From the NCBI GenBank assembly GCA_046160865.1, contig JBJXHG010000122.1, positions 1-64,000 of the forward strand: a stretch of DNA of 64,000 nucleotides, in the 5' to 3' direction. The notes beneath the pieces were generated by a model. It ran no database searches and was not told the origin of the DNA. It saw nothing but the letters and a program-made list of their open reading frames with translations. The DNA is from JBJXHG01 sp046160865 (GTDB lineage Bacteria > Planctomycetota > UBA1135 > GCA-002686595). Each line of letters starts with the position of its first letter. Positions within the stretch are counted from its first letter, which is position 1. The translations under genes were made by a program, and so were the position numbers. This document shows, one piece after another, positions 26,118 to 34,944 of the stretch.

Positions 26118-29102
26118 TCAGCCGCTCGCGCCTTCGAACAGCGTGTCCGCCGTGCGGATCGTCACGTTGTCCGCATTGATCGAGAGCGGGAAGCGCTCGA
26201 TCTCCTTGTCCTCCGCGAGCACGTCGTCGGGCTTCGTGATGCCCTTCGGATACGTGATCGGGCTCGGCTCGCCGGCGATGAGCGCGGCCTTCATCTCTTC
26301 CGCGCCGCCCGTGACCATCGCGATGTGCAGGTTGTCGGCGCGCAAGTACTTCTTCACGGCCGCGTTCACTTCGTCGAGCGTGATCTCGTCCATCATCTTG
26401 CGGAACGTCGCCAGGTGGCGGTCCGTGCCGAAGAAGCGGTCGTCGATCGCGTAGCCGAGGCGCTCCGAGGTGCGCTCGGCGAAGTGCAGCGAGTAACCCT
26501 TGAGGAAGCGCTTCGTGAACTCGAAGTCCTCCTTCGTCATGCCGTTCGTCGCGAGCTTTTCGACCTCACGCAGCGCGGCGCGCAGCGCGAAGAGCGCGTG
26601 CTCGCGCGCAACCGGACGAACCCACACTTCGAAGATCTGGTGCTTGCGGCCGACCCCGGTGGGGGGCTGGCTGCGGAACCCGCCTTGCGGGAACGACTCG
26701 ATGTAGGAGTAGTTGCCGTAGTTCATGCCGCGCGTTTCGCGGATGACTTGGTACAGGTGCGAGCTCGAGTTGCGGTGCTCGCCGAGCCACGAGTTCGCGA
26801 TCCACATGGCGTAGAAGTCGCGCGAGCCGCGGTGCAGGTCGATCGGATAGCCGAAGCTGATCGCCGTCGTGGGGCCTTCCTTCTCGACGAGCGTGACGTG
26901 GCGGCCGGTCGCGACCGTCGGCGTGATCGCCGGAGCGGTCGCTTTCTCGCCGCGCGGCAAGCGGCCGAACTGCATGCTCAAGCGCTCGGGCATCTCGCGG
27001 CCGTAGCCGCCGCCGAGACCCACGACGACCGTGTCGCGCGTGTAGAACGTCTTGTAGAAGTTCTTCACGTCGTCGAGCGTGATCGACTTCAGCGATGCGA
27101 CCGTGCCGGTGTCGATGTGCGCGTAACGCGTGCCTTGGAACGCTTGCTCGTAGAGCGCGGCCTTGCCGAGCTCCTCGTCGGACGAGCTGCGCAGCTCGTT
27201 CTCGATGTACGAGATCGCGCGCGCACGGATGCGCTGGAAATCGGACTCGCGGAAGCCGGGCTCGGTGATCGCTTCGACGAAGAGCGTTTCGAACGCGGCG
27301 ACGTTGTCCTTGTGGACCTGACCGGAGACGACCGTCATCTCCTTGTCGACCGACACGCCGTAGTTCGCCGCGATCGGGAACAAGGCGTCGAGGATCTCGG
27401 CGTACGTCAGACGTTGCGTTCCGCCTTCGCTCAGCATGTCACCGGTCAGTGCGGCGAGACCTTCCTTGCCGACGGGATCGTTCTGCGAGCCGGCTTGGAA
27501 CCAGATCTTGAACGACACCATCGGGTCTTGCGGAACCGGGAGCAGCACCGGCTTCTGCGTGACGCGCGCGCCCGTCTCGAGCGTCGTCGCGGTCGCCGTC
27601 TTGCTCTGCGCCATGCGCGCGTTCTTCGACGCGACCTTCGCGCTCGAGGGAACCGCGACGGCCTTGGTGTCGGCGTCGGTCGGGATCGGCATGTCCTTGC
27701 TGTGCAGGATCGCGACGGTGCTGCGTTCCTTCTGCAGATACGTGTTCGCGGCGCGGAAGACGTCGTCCGGCGTGATCTGCATGAGCGTCGTGAAGCTCTG
27801 GTCGACGCACTCGATGTCGCCGGTCAGCGCGACGAAACGCGACAGCGCGCTCGCCACTTCGTCCGGCGTCGACATGCGCGACAGGAACGAGTACTTGATG
27901 CGCGAGCGCACCGCGTCGAGCCGCTCTTGGTCGACCTTGTTCGTGCGCAGGTCCTCGATCGCAGCCCAGATCTCGGCTTCGATCGCCGGCACGTCGTTCG
28001 TGTCCTTCACCATGGCGAACACCGACCACAGTCCCATGTCGCGAGTGCGGTCGAAGTTCGTCTCGAGGTCCTCGACCTTCTGGTCGTCGAGCACGAGCTT
28101 CCCGTAGATCGGCGACGTCTTGCCGAAGCCGAGCTCGCCGAGGAGCAGGCCCGCGACCATCGTGCGATCGGTCGGACGGAATGCGTCGCCCTTGAAGTTC
28201 ACGGTGACGATCGGGAGCGTCGAGTAGTCGTACGGCACGACCACGCGGCGCGCGGCGGTCTGCGGCGGCTCGACCGGCACTTTCGGCGCGGTGTAGCCCT
28301 TCTTCCAGCCCGAGTAGTTCGTGCGGATCGTCTCGAGCGCGGTCTTCGCGTCGAAGTCGCCGGTCACGACGATCGCGACGTTCTCGGGGCGGTAGTGGCG
28401 TTGGAAAAACGTCTTCGAGTACTCGAACTGCTCCGGCATGCGCTGGATGTCCGCCTCGAAGCCGATCGTCGTGTGCTTGTACGTGTGCTTGTCGAACGCG
28501 GTGTTCTGGATCGCTTCGAAGAGCACCTCGAACGGATTCGTGCGGCCCTTGCGGTACTCACCGTAAACGGCGCCCGACTCGGTCTTGAACTGGCCTTCGT
28601 CGTACTTGAGGTTCTGGAAGCGGTCGGCTTCGATCTCGACGACCTTCGCCAAGTCGTCCTTCGAGAACGACAAGTGGTAGGCGGTGTAGTCGTCGGTCGT
28701 GAACGCGTTCGCGTCGGCGCCGATGCCGTTCACGATGCGGTCGTACGCCTTGCCCGGCAGCTTCTCGGTGCCGCGGAACATCATGTGTTCGAAGAAGTGC
28801 GCGAAGCCGGTGACGCCCTCTTCGACTTCGTCGCGGCTGCCGGTGCGCACCACGGACCAGTACGAAACCAGTCCGTCGGACGGCATCGGGATCAGGATGA
28901 CGCGCAGCCCGTTCTCGAGCGTCGTCTTCTGTGCCGTGTAGGGGAAGACGCGCGACGTCGTGGCGGTCGTGTCGCTGCCGGGCGTTTGGTGCGCCGTCGG
29001 CCGCGTCTCGGTGGATTCGGAAGTTTGCATCGCTGTGCAGGCGGCGAGAGCCGCAACGCCCGTGAGGGCCAGGAATCCGCGGTACATCATTGGGTTCGTC
29101 AT
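26118..29102 (-). CDS. two-domain M16 metallopeptidase lipoprotein
   Basis: 994 residues. A lipoprotein signal ends in the lipobox LAAC at residues 19-22. The first M16 domain carries the inverted zinc motif HFFEH near residue 102, with a further glutamate about 75 residues on (GAVYGEYRKG region). The second half repeats the M16 fold (GLAALTGDMLSEGGTQRL) without HxxEH and so is the usual inactive partner that closes the chamber. Such proteins degrade peptides in the periplasm or at the outer membrane. The ATG at 29102 is chosen because the lipoprotein signal begins there, although the frame remains open upstream. Confidence 0.87.
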   Translation of the reverse strand: MTNPMMYRGFLALTGVAALAACTAMQTSESTETRPTAHQTPGSDTTATTSRVFPYTAQKTTLENGLRVILIPMPSDGLVSYWSVVRTGSRDEVEEGVTGFAHFFEHMMFRGTEKLPGKAYDRIVNGIGADANAFTTDDYTAYHLSFSKDDLAKVVEIEADRFQNLKYDEGQFKTESGAVYGEYRKGRTNPFEVLFEAIQNTAFDKHTYKHTTIGFEADIQRMPEQFEYSKTFFQRHYRPENVAIVVTGDFDAKTALETIRTNYSGWKKGYTAPKVPVEPPQTAARRVVVPYDYSTLPIVTVNFKGDAFRPTDRTMVAGLLLGELGFGKTSPIYGKLVLDDQKVEDLETNFDRTRDMGLWSVFAMVKDTNDVPAIEAEIWAAIEDLRTNKVDQERLDAVRSRIKYSFLSRMSTPDEVASALSRFVALTGDIECVDQSFTTLMQITPDDVFRAANTYLQKERSTVAILHSKDMPIPTDADTKAVAVPSSAKVASKNARMAQSKTATATTLETGARVTQKPVLLPVPQDPMVSFKIWFQAGSQNDPVGKEGLAALTGDMLSEGGTQRLTYAEILDALFPIAANYGVSVDKEMTVVSGQVHKDNVAAFETLFVEAITEPGFRESDFQRIRARAISYIENELRSSSDEELGKAALYEQAFQGTRYAHIDTGTVASLKSITLDDVKNFYKTFYTRDTVVVGLGGGYGREMPERLSMQFGRLPRGEKATAPAITPTVATGRHVTLVEKEGPTTAISFGYPIDLHRGSRDFYAMWIANSWLGEHRNSSSHLYQVIRETRGMNYGNYSYIESFPQGGFRSQPPTGVGRKHQIFEVWVRPVAREHALFALRAALREVEKLATNGMTKEDFEFTKRFLKGYSLHFAERTSERLGYAIDDRFFGTDRHLATFRKMMDEITLDEVNAAVKKYLRADNLHIAMVTGGAEEMKAALIAGEPSPITYPKGITKPDDVLAEDKEIERFPLSINADNVTIRTADTLFEGASG

Positions 29103-29381
29103 CTCGGGACTTGGGACAGTTAAAGGGCGGCCATCATAAGGTGGCGCGCCGTTCCGCGGCAGGTCCGTCGGAGCACTGAGATTGCCGCGTGGCCGTGCTA
29201 TCGAAGGTTTTTCCAGAAACCTGAGGGCCGCGATCGCGCGGGAGCCGCGAAATGTGCCGTCCGACCCAATCGCGGCCCGATCGCGAGACGGGTGCGGGTT
29301 CGCGCTACGCGCAGGGCGTGCTCTTGGGTCGCGACACGGCGTCCTACACTCTGCTGCCGAAACATCACGGAGCTCATCCCC

Positions 29382-30257
29382 ATGCAGAACGTCGTCACTC
29401 CTGTCCTCGACGTCACGACCGCGACCTTCGAGCGCGAAGTCCTCACGCGCTCGCACGAAACCCCGGTGCTCGTCGACTTCTGGGCGACGTGGTGCGGCCC
29501 GTGCCGAACGTTGTCGCCGACGCTCGAGAAGCTCGCGCGCGAGGCCGTGGGCCGCTTCGTGCTCGCGAAGATCGACATCGACAAGCATCCCGAGCTCGCC
29601 GAGGCCTTCGGTGTGCAGAGCGTGCCGACGGTAGCGCTCGTCAAAGGCGGACAGATCGTCGATGGCTTCGTCGGCGCGCAGTCCGAGCCGCAGATGCGTG
29701 CGCTGCTCGATCGGCATCTCGGCACGACGACCGATCCGCTGGCCGACGCGCTGGCGCTCGAGAAGCAAGGCGATGCGAGCGGCGCGATCGCGGCGCTGAC
29801 GCGTGAAGTGCAAGGCCGAGCGGGGAGCAGCCAGGCGCGCGCGCACCTCGCGCGACTGCTCGCGCTCGGTGGCTTCCACGAGCTTGCGCGCAAGCACTTC
29901 GACGCGCTCTCACCCACCGATCGCGAATCCGAAGCGGGGAAAGCGGCGCGGACTCTGCTCGAGCTGTCGAACTCGTCGGCCGACGTCGACGCGCTGCGGG
30001 CGAAGGTCGCCGCCGCGCCGGACGATCCCAATGATCCGCACAATGTTGCAGCGCGCATCGCGCTCGGCCGCGCGTTGCTCGCATCGCAGAAGCACGCCGA
30101 CGGACTCGAGGAGCTCTACCAAGCCGCCGCGCGCGACTTGAAGTGGAGCGACGGCGAGCCGCGCAAGGCGTTGATCGATGCGTTCGAGATGCTCGGCGCG
30201 AGCAATCCGCTCACGACTGAGTACCGGCGGCGCTTGTCGGTGCTGCTGTGCTCGTGA
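29382..30257 (+). CDS. thioredoxin-TPR protein (YbbN/CnoX type)
   Basis: 291 residues. Residues about 10-115 are a thioredoxin domain with an intact WCGPC active site near 37-41 and the cis-proline region SVPTVALV. Residues 120-291 are helical TPR-like repeats. This is the architecture of the chaperedoxin CnoX/YbbN, which protects proteins from oxidative damage and hands them to chaperones. Many YbbN proteins have lost one cysteine; here both are present. The start at 29382 is the first codon of the domain. A CTACACT -10-like box lies 31 bases upstream. Confidence 0.82.
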   Translation: MQNVVTPVLDVTTATFEREVLTRSHETPVLVDFWATWCGPCRTLSPTLEKLAREAVGRFVLAKIDIDKHPELAEAFGVQSVPTVALVKGGQIVDGFVGAQSEPQMRALLDRHLGTTTDPLADALALEKQGDASGAIAALTREVQGRAGSSQARAHLARLLALGGFHELARKHFDALSPTDRESEAGKAARTLLELSNSSADVDALRAKVAAAPDDPNDPHNVAARIALGRALLASQKHADGLEELYQAAARDLKWSDGEPRKALIDAFEMLGASNPLTTEYRRRLSVLLCS

Positions 30258-30324
30258 AGCGCCGCAAGTAAGCCGCATGACCCCTGATGGCCAAGCTGAT
30301 TCGACGTACTTGCGCGGCCACTAC

Positions 30325-31191
30325 TCAACGTCTCGTCCAGCCAAAGTCGAGCGATCTCCGCATGTCTTCGTCTTCGCGCGCGTAGCGTCCCGTGACGCAC
30401 TCTGGATAGGTCAGGATTGTGGAGTACAGCTCCACGGTGCCGGCGATCGGGACAAGCAAGTGGGACTGCAGGAAAATAGATGTCAGCTTCGAACCCTGCG
30501 TGACTGCATCGACGTCTGTACGCAGCGGTTCGAACTGCTCCTGTAACCAATCGCGGAAGACCGGCTGTAGTTGGTCTCGGCGCAAGAGTTCGTTCGCTCG
30601 AAGGTTCTCTTCATTGAACGCCATCGTCACGTCAACGAACGCGGCGCCGGGGCACCCGGCGGCATTAATCTGTTCGACTGCCTTGGCGATTGCGTCGACC
30701 ACCGCGGCGCGCGATTTCACACGTTTGACTTCGATGAAGAAGCCCCGATTGCATGCGCGCGTCCGAACATCCGGGTACTTCGTTCCAGCACGTGGAGCGA
30801 GCATCTCCGCTCCCGCGCCGCTGCGCTGAAACGCTGTCGCGACTTGCAACTCGAGCTGCGTGTCTCGGCCCTTGGTCATGCGCTTCGCTTGCGCGTACTG
30901 GAGCGGGTCGTCCTTGAGGACCGCGAGCTGCAGCTTCTCGAAGGGAACGGGCTTTCGTCCGAACTCCCAAGGGTCCAGGATGTACTCGAAAAGCTGGAAC
31001 TCGCGCCGCGACTCCAACGCTAGTTCGAACCGCGCGGCATCCCCAAACGGCACGTTCATCGTCCATGAACCGTCGTACGCGCGGAACACACGAGCGAGTC
31101 GATCAAGGCGTGAGCCGCACGGTGCGCTGATCTCGAGTTTGTTGAGCGCAGCGAAGACGAACTCGATCTGCTCCGAAAGATTACGATTCAT
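30325..31191 (-). CDS. hypothetical protein with PD-(D/E)XK nuclease-like signature
   Basis: 288 residues, not a family I can name. Its G+C is visibly lower than that of its neighbours, and codon use is less GC3-biased. The middle has an alpha-helix ending QLELQVATAFQRSG (E114), then D141 in KYPDVRTR, and E154-V-K156 in FFIEVKR. This order (E, PD, ExK) fits a restriction-endonuclease-like core. The flanks are helical. It stands alone between a thioredoxin gene and a DUF1992 gene. A DNA-cleavage or defence role is inference. Confidence 0.5.
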   Translation of the reverse strand: MNRNLSEQIEFVFAALNKLEISAPCGSRLDRLARVFRAYDGSWTMNVPFGDAARFELALESRREFQLFEYILDPWEFGRKPVPFEKLQLAVLKDDPLQYAQAKRMTKGRDTQLELQVATAFQRSGAGAEMLAPRAGTKYPDVRTRACNRGFFIEVKRVKSRAAVVDAIAKAVEQINAAGCPGAAFVDVTMAFNEENLRANELLRRDQLQPVFRDWLQEQFEPLRTDVDAVTQGSKLTSIFLQSHLLVPIAGTVELYSTILTYPECVTGRYAREDEDMRRSLDFGWTRR

Positions 31192-31319
31192 GCTATGCCG
31201 CCATCATCATCACGCGCTGAAGCTACTTGGTGCGTCGGAGCCGCGCCGCAGCATAGTGAACGCCGAGCCGCCGCGTAGAGACGGTCAAGATGCACGCTCG
31301 TAGCGGCCGGAACGGCGGA

Positions 31320-31637
31320 TCAGCGCCGTCGCCGTTCCATCAGGATCTCGTAGCGCAGCACGAGCGCGTCACGCTCCTCGATCAACGGCTTGCGCTGCGC
31401 GTCGTTCGTGCACGCCGCGATCAAGTCACCGAGCCGCAGCATGCCTTTCTTGAGGTCCATCTCCTCCGGCAGCGCGCCCGCACCCTTCATCAGGATGTAG
31501 CCCGCGCGCAGATCGTCGGGCACGTTCGAGAGGTCCTCCAACTCGAGCGGCTCGCCCTTGCCCGCGTAGTCGTCGAAGGCGCCGTCCTTCAACGCATCCT
31601 CGATCTTGCGCTCGGCGATCCTGTGCAGCGGATCCAT
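31320..31637 (-). CDS. DUF1992 (DnaJ-homologue subfamily C member 28-like) protein
   Basis: 105 residues. The opening DPLHRIAERKIEDALKDGAF, the central YAGKGEPLELEDLSNVPDD and the later AGYILMKGAGALPEE are the conserved blocks of DUF1992. The family is cytosolic and uncharacterised in bacteria; in eukaryotes it is linked to DnaJC28. The ATG at 31637 has a TATCCT box ending six bases upstream (31644-31649, minus), suggesting a leaderless message. It is divergent from the gene at 31697. Confidence 0.85.
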   Translation of the reverse strand: MDPLHRIAERKIEDALKDGAFDDYAGKGEPLELEDLSNVPDDLRAGYILMKGAGALPEEMDLKKGMLRLGDLIAACTNDAQRKPLIEERDALVLRYEILMERRRR

Positions 31638-31643
31638 GCCGCG

Positions 31644-31649
31644 AGGATA
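31644..31649 (-). promoter_or_regulatory. -10 box for a leaderless DUF1992 transcript
   Basis: TATCCT on the minus strand ends six bases before the ATG at 31637. No convincing -35 is visible. Confidence 0.4.
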
Positions 31650-31696
31650 GTCCGAGCGGCGTTTGCACGCGGCGACTAGGATCGTCGCTCCGTCGT

Positions 31697-33076
31697 ATGA
31701 AGCCGTTCCGCCTCGTTCTTGGGCTGTGCGTCCTCGCGCTTGTGGTGTTCCTCTGGCTGCGCTCGAACGAGCCGCCGCCGGCGCTCGCGCCGCAGGAGAG
31801 CGCGTCCGCGGTGCCAGGCGCGCAACGCGTCGACGCCGCAATCGAGCTCTCGGCCGCTCTGACGCGCACGACACCGGCGCGCACAGCGGAGTCCGAAGCG
31901 AAGAACGAGGAGGCCGCGCCCACGCCCGTACCGCAGAGCGCAGCGGCCGCAGCGACCGAGCGTCCCGATCACGAGCGCGTCGGCGTGCCGCTCCCGCCGC
32001 GGACGATCGAAGGCATCGTGCTGCGCGGGATGACGCCGGTGAACGGCGGCAGCGCGTGGCTACGCGCGAGCACCCAACCCGCCGAGTGCAAGGGCGACGC
32101 TCCGCAAGTGAGCGACATGCGCACTGAGATCGCGCCCGACGGTGTGTTCCAGTTCGACGGCGTCGAGCCCGGCTGGTACTGCGTCGGCGTCGAGGTCGAA
32201 GGCGGCGTGCGTCGCGTGCACGCGCGTCGCGTCGACAGCGGTCGGAGCGCATTCCGCATGGTGTTCCGGCTGGGCGGGAGCTCGATCCGCGGCCGCGTGT
32301 TCGAGCAGAGCGGCGCGCCGGCGTCCGAGGTCGTCGTGCGCGTCGAAAGCACGCTGCCGGACATGTCGGGCAACCTCATCGCGACCACCGTGCTCACCGC
32401 CGAGAACGGTGCGTACCGCTTCGCGAGCTTGCAGCCCGGTTCGTATTCGGTCTGCGTCGACGACGCGCGTCTCGCCGTCGACTGCGCTCTGGTCGACCTC
32501 GGCGTCGACGAAGAGCGCGCGCTCGACTTCGGATCGCCGCTCGGACAAGCCACGTGGAGCGGTGGCTTGCTCGCGCCCGACGGAGCGTCGCTGCAGGTCG
32601 GATGGTCGGTGCGGTTGCGCGCGCACGCGGGCGACGCACTGCGCGGCTTCGCGTCCGATGCCTCGGGATCGTTCCAGGTCGTGCTGACGCCGGGGCTGCA
32701 CGAGCTCCTCGTGAACACGGTCGACGGCTGGCGTCCGTTCGGCGATTTCGACATGCCGCGGAACGATGTGCAGCGCGACTTGACGTTGCCGCCCGCGTGG
32801 GTCGTCGTGCGCATTCGCCGTGAAGAGGGCGCGCCGCCCGCCGACGCGACGAGCACGTTCGTCTACCTCTCGCACGCGGAGCAACGGACGCGCACGATCA
32901 TGGCCGTGCCCAGCGAGCGCGGCGAGTACCACTTCATGGGCGTTCCGCCGGGCGAGTACGAGGCCTGGCTCAGCGGCGCGGTGCGCAGCAAGAAGGAGCC
33001 GCCGAAGACGCGGGTCACCGTCACGCCGGACGACCTCCGCGTGCGAGCGGAGATCGTGGTGCCGAAGAGCCCCTAA
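31697..33076 (+). CDS. membrane-anchored carboxypeptidase-regulatory-like protein (fifth, dispersed)
   Basis: 459 residues. An N-terminal hydrophobic segment (about 5-23) is followed by a long Ala/Glu-rich spacer and then several beta-sandwich domains, recognisable by G-x-V-x-D or N-G-x-Y/F patterns such as TAENGAYRFASLQPGSYSVC and GVPPGEYEAWLSG. The overall plan matches the 11.8-17.5 kb array: anchor, spacer, stacked regulatory domains. The array's C-terminal RVAHGT and RDDLxW module is absent, so it is a distant relative. It is possibly a surface receptor or scaffold. A long palindrome begins at its stop codon. Confidence 0.68.
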   Translation: MKPFRLVLGLCVLALVVFLWLRSNEPPPALAPQESASAVPGAQRVDAAIELSAALTRTTPARTAESEAKNEEAAPTPVPQSAAAAATERPDHERVGVPLPPRTIEGIVLRGMTPVNGGSAWLRASTQPAECKGDAPQVSDMRTEIAPDGVFQFDGVEPGWYCVGVEVEGGVRRVHARRVDSGRSAFRMVFRLGGSSIRGRVFEQSGAPASEVVVRVESTLPDMSGNLIATTVLTAENGAYRFASLQPGSYSVCVDDARLAVDCALVDLGVDEERALDFGSPLGQATWSGGLLAPDGASLQVGWSVRLRAHAGDALRGFASDASGSFQVVLTPGLHELLVNTVDGWRPFGDFDMPRNDVQRDLTLPPAWVVVRIRREEGAPPADATSTFVYLSHAEQRTRTIMAVPSERGEYHFMGVPPGEYEAWLSGAVRSKKEPPKTRVTVTPDDLRVRAEIVVPKSP

Positions 33077-33223
33077 CAGAATGCGTCGCCGCATCGCAGG
33101 CCACATCGAGCCGGACTCGCGGCGTTGCGCCTCCTCTGCGTATTGCGGCGCAATACGCATCGTCGGCGCGCCTTGCTCGCCTCGACTCGCTGCGGCCTGC
33201 GATGCGCCGACCCATTCCGTTAG
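33073..33223. repeat. 151-bp symmetric imperfect palindrome
   Basis: Two 75-nt arms face each other around base 33148 with no net gap, and 53 of 75 positions pair. The outer 30 bases are nearly perfect (GCATCGCAGGCC and GGCCTGCGATGC are matching blocks), as is the innermost TGCGTATTGCG. Ends are CTAAC and GTTAG. The left end includes the TAA stop of the upstream gene. It resembles the 9094-9270 element in design and in TAAC...GTT ends, but not in sequence. Confidence 0.75.
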
Positions 33224-33258
33224 AGGCTCCAAGGAGTGATCGTCCCGCGCGGCGGCGA

Positions 33259-33287
33259 TTGGCCGCGCGCCGCGATCCGCGTATCCT
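33259..33287 (+). promoter_or_regulatory. promoter for leaderless radical SAM gene
   Basis: TTGGCC (33259-33264) and TATCCT (33282-33287) are 17 bp apart. The -10 box ends seven bases before the GTG at 33295, so transcription should begin at or next to the start codon. Confidence 0.5.
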
Positions 33288-33294
33288 GCGCCCC

Positions 33295-34944
33295 GTGCGC
33301 GTCCTCTTCGTCTACCCGAACCTCTACACGCAGATGGGGTTCAACCACGGCCTCGCGTCGCTGTCGGCCGTGCTCAAAGAGCGCGGACATGAGACGCGGC
33401 TCGTCAATCTGAACGAGAACCTGCCGCCGGTGCCGTCACGCGCGGAGATCTTCGAGCTCGTGCGCACATGGAAGCCCGGTCTCATCGGCTTCTCGTGCTT
33501 GACGCAGCAATATCGGCCGGGCCTCGAGCTCGCGCGTTGGTTGCGCGCCGAAGCCGCGCGTGAGAGCGTCGCGCTGCCGGCGCTCGTCGTCGGCGGCATC
33601 CATCCGACGATGGTGCCGGAGGACGTGATGGCGGACGGCGTGTGGGATCACGTCGGTGTCGGCGAGTGCGAGGACGCGCTCGCGCGGCTCGTCGAGTCGA
33701 TCGAGCGCGGCGAGATGCCGCACGACGTGCCGAACTTCATCTCGTGGAAGGACGGCGTGCGCGGTGGGGAGAGCGTGAAGAACCAGGTCGGCGAGTTCCC
33801 CGACTTCGCGAACTTGCCCGAGCCCGACTACGAGCTCTTCGACACGCAGCGCATCACCGACATGAAACACGGCTGGTTCGGCTTGATGACGTCGCGCGGT
33901 TGCCCGTACCGCTGCACGTATTGCCTGAACCACAAGATCGTCGACCGCTACAAGGAAGAGCTCGGCCGCAATGTCGCCGGCCTCGGCTTCTTCCGCTTCC
34001 GTCCGGCGGACAAGATGATCGACGAGATCCGCCACGTGCTCGCGCGCTATCGCAACGTCGGCACGTTCATCATGGACGACGACTTGTTCACGCAGAACGT
34101 GCCGCACGCGCTCGCGTTCTGCGAGGCGTACGTCAAATCGGGCATCGGCGTGCCGTTCGTCGTGAACAGTCACGTCAAGCAGCTCGATCCGCGCGTCGCG
34201 GAAGCGCTCGCGGGCGCCGGCTGCCGCATTTTGAAGCTCGGCATCGAGTCGGGGTCCTTGCGGGTGCGCAAGGAAGTGCTCAAGCGCTACATGACGCAGA
34301 AGGACGTCCTCGAGACCGTCGCCGCCGCCGAGCGCCATCGGTTGCACACGTCGGGCTTCGTGATGATCGGACTGCCGTCCGAATCGCGCGACGAGCGTTT
34401 CGAGACCGTCGACTTGCTCGCGCAGTCGGCGATCGGTCGCTTCCGCACGTCGTTCTTCTTCCCGTTCCCCGGCACCGACAGCTACCGCATGACGATCGAG
34501 GGCGGCTACATGAAGCCGGGCGACGAGTCGGCGCTGTCGACGTTCACCGACGGCTCGCCGCTCGACTTCGGCGCGGACGAGAACCTGCTCATCGACAAGC
34601 TCGGCGCGTGCATGCCGTGGTTCGTGAATGCGCGCCTCGATCGCTGGCGCGACGCTCCCGCAGCCGAGCGCTACCAGCCGCTAGTCGAGCGCGTCCTCGG
34701 GCTCGACCGTGACGAATGGCTCGCGTTCAAGCCGCGCGTGCGCGCGATCGACGCCGAGTTCTCGCGCGCGGCCGTATTGGCGAACGAGCTGCACTACGCG
34801 ATCCGCTACAACGCGTTCATGGGCGTGCGCTCGGACTACTTCCTCGCCGAAGAATCCGGCATCGAGTGGGCGACGGCGGCCGCGAAGCCGCTCGTCGAGC
34901 TGCGCGAGGCGGCGTTGTCGGCGGCCGCGGCGGAGATGTGCTGA
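33295..34944 (+). CDS. B12-binding radical SAM protein
   Basis: 549 residues. Residues about 1-140 form a cobalamin-binding-like Rossmann domain, seen in VRVLFVYPNLYTQMGFNHGL and VVGGIHPTMVPEDV. It lacks an obvious DxHxxG motif, so cobalamin may bind base-off without histidine or not at all. A radical SAM core follows, with CPYRCTYC (cysteines near 204, 208 and 211) to hold the 4Fe-4S cluster. Related enzymes methylate or rearrange lipids, hopanoids and natural products; the substrate here is unknown. The GTG start is set by the family N-terminus and the promoter. Confidence 0.8.
   Translation: MRVLFVYPNLYTQMGFNHGLASLSAVLKERGHETRLVNLNENLPPVPSRAEIFELVRTWKPGLIGFSCLTQQYRPGLELARWLRAEAARESVALPALVVGGIHPTMVPEDVMADGVWDHVGVGECEDALARLVESIERGEMPHDVPNFISWKDGVRGGESVKNQVGEFPDFANLPEPDYELFDTQRITDMKHGWFGLMTSRGCPYRCTYCLNHKIVDRYKEELGRNVAGLGFFRFRPADKMIDEIRHVLARYRNVGTFIMDDDLFTQNVPHALAFCEAYVKSGIGVPFVVNSHVKQLDPRVAEALAGAGCRILKLGIESGSLRVRKEVLKRYMTQKDVLETVAAAERHRLHTSGFVMIGLPSESRDERFETVDLLAQSAIGRFRTSFFFPFPGTDSYRMTIEGGYMKPGDESALSTFTDGSPLDFGADENLLIDKLGACMPWFVNARLDRWRDAPAAERYQPLVERVLGLDRDEWLAFKPRVRAIDAEFSRAAVLANELHYAIRYNAFMGVRSDYFLAEESGIEWATAAAKPLVELREAALSAAAAEMC

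Noticed and set aside
26325..29123. A 932-residue plus-strand frame opposite the M16 peptidase
   Set aside because: It is a shadow frame rich in Arg, Val and His with no motif. The minus-strand peptidase has full family motifs.
30258..30324. GCAAGTA/TACTTGC inverted repeat between convergent genes
   Set aside because: A 7-bp stem with a loop of about 40 nt is too weak to call a terminator or element with confidence.
31189..31262. Partial inverted repeat around the start of the nuclease-like gene
   Set aside because: Only short blocks (TTCA, CTATGC) match, so it is not clearly distinguishable from chance in this composition.
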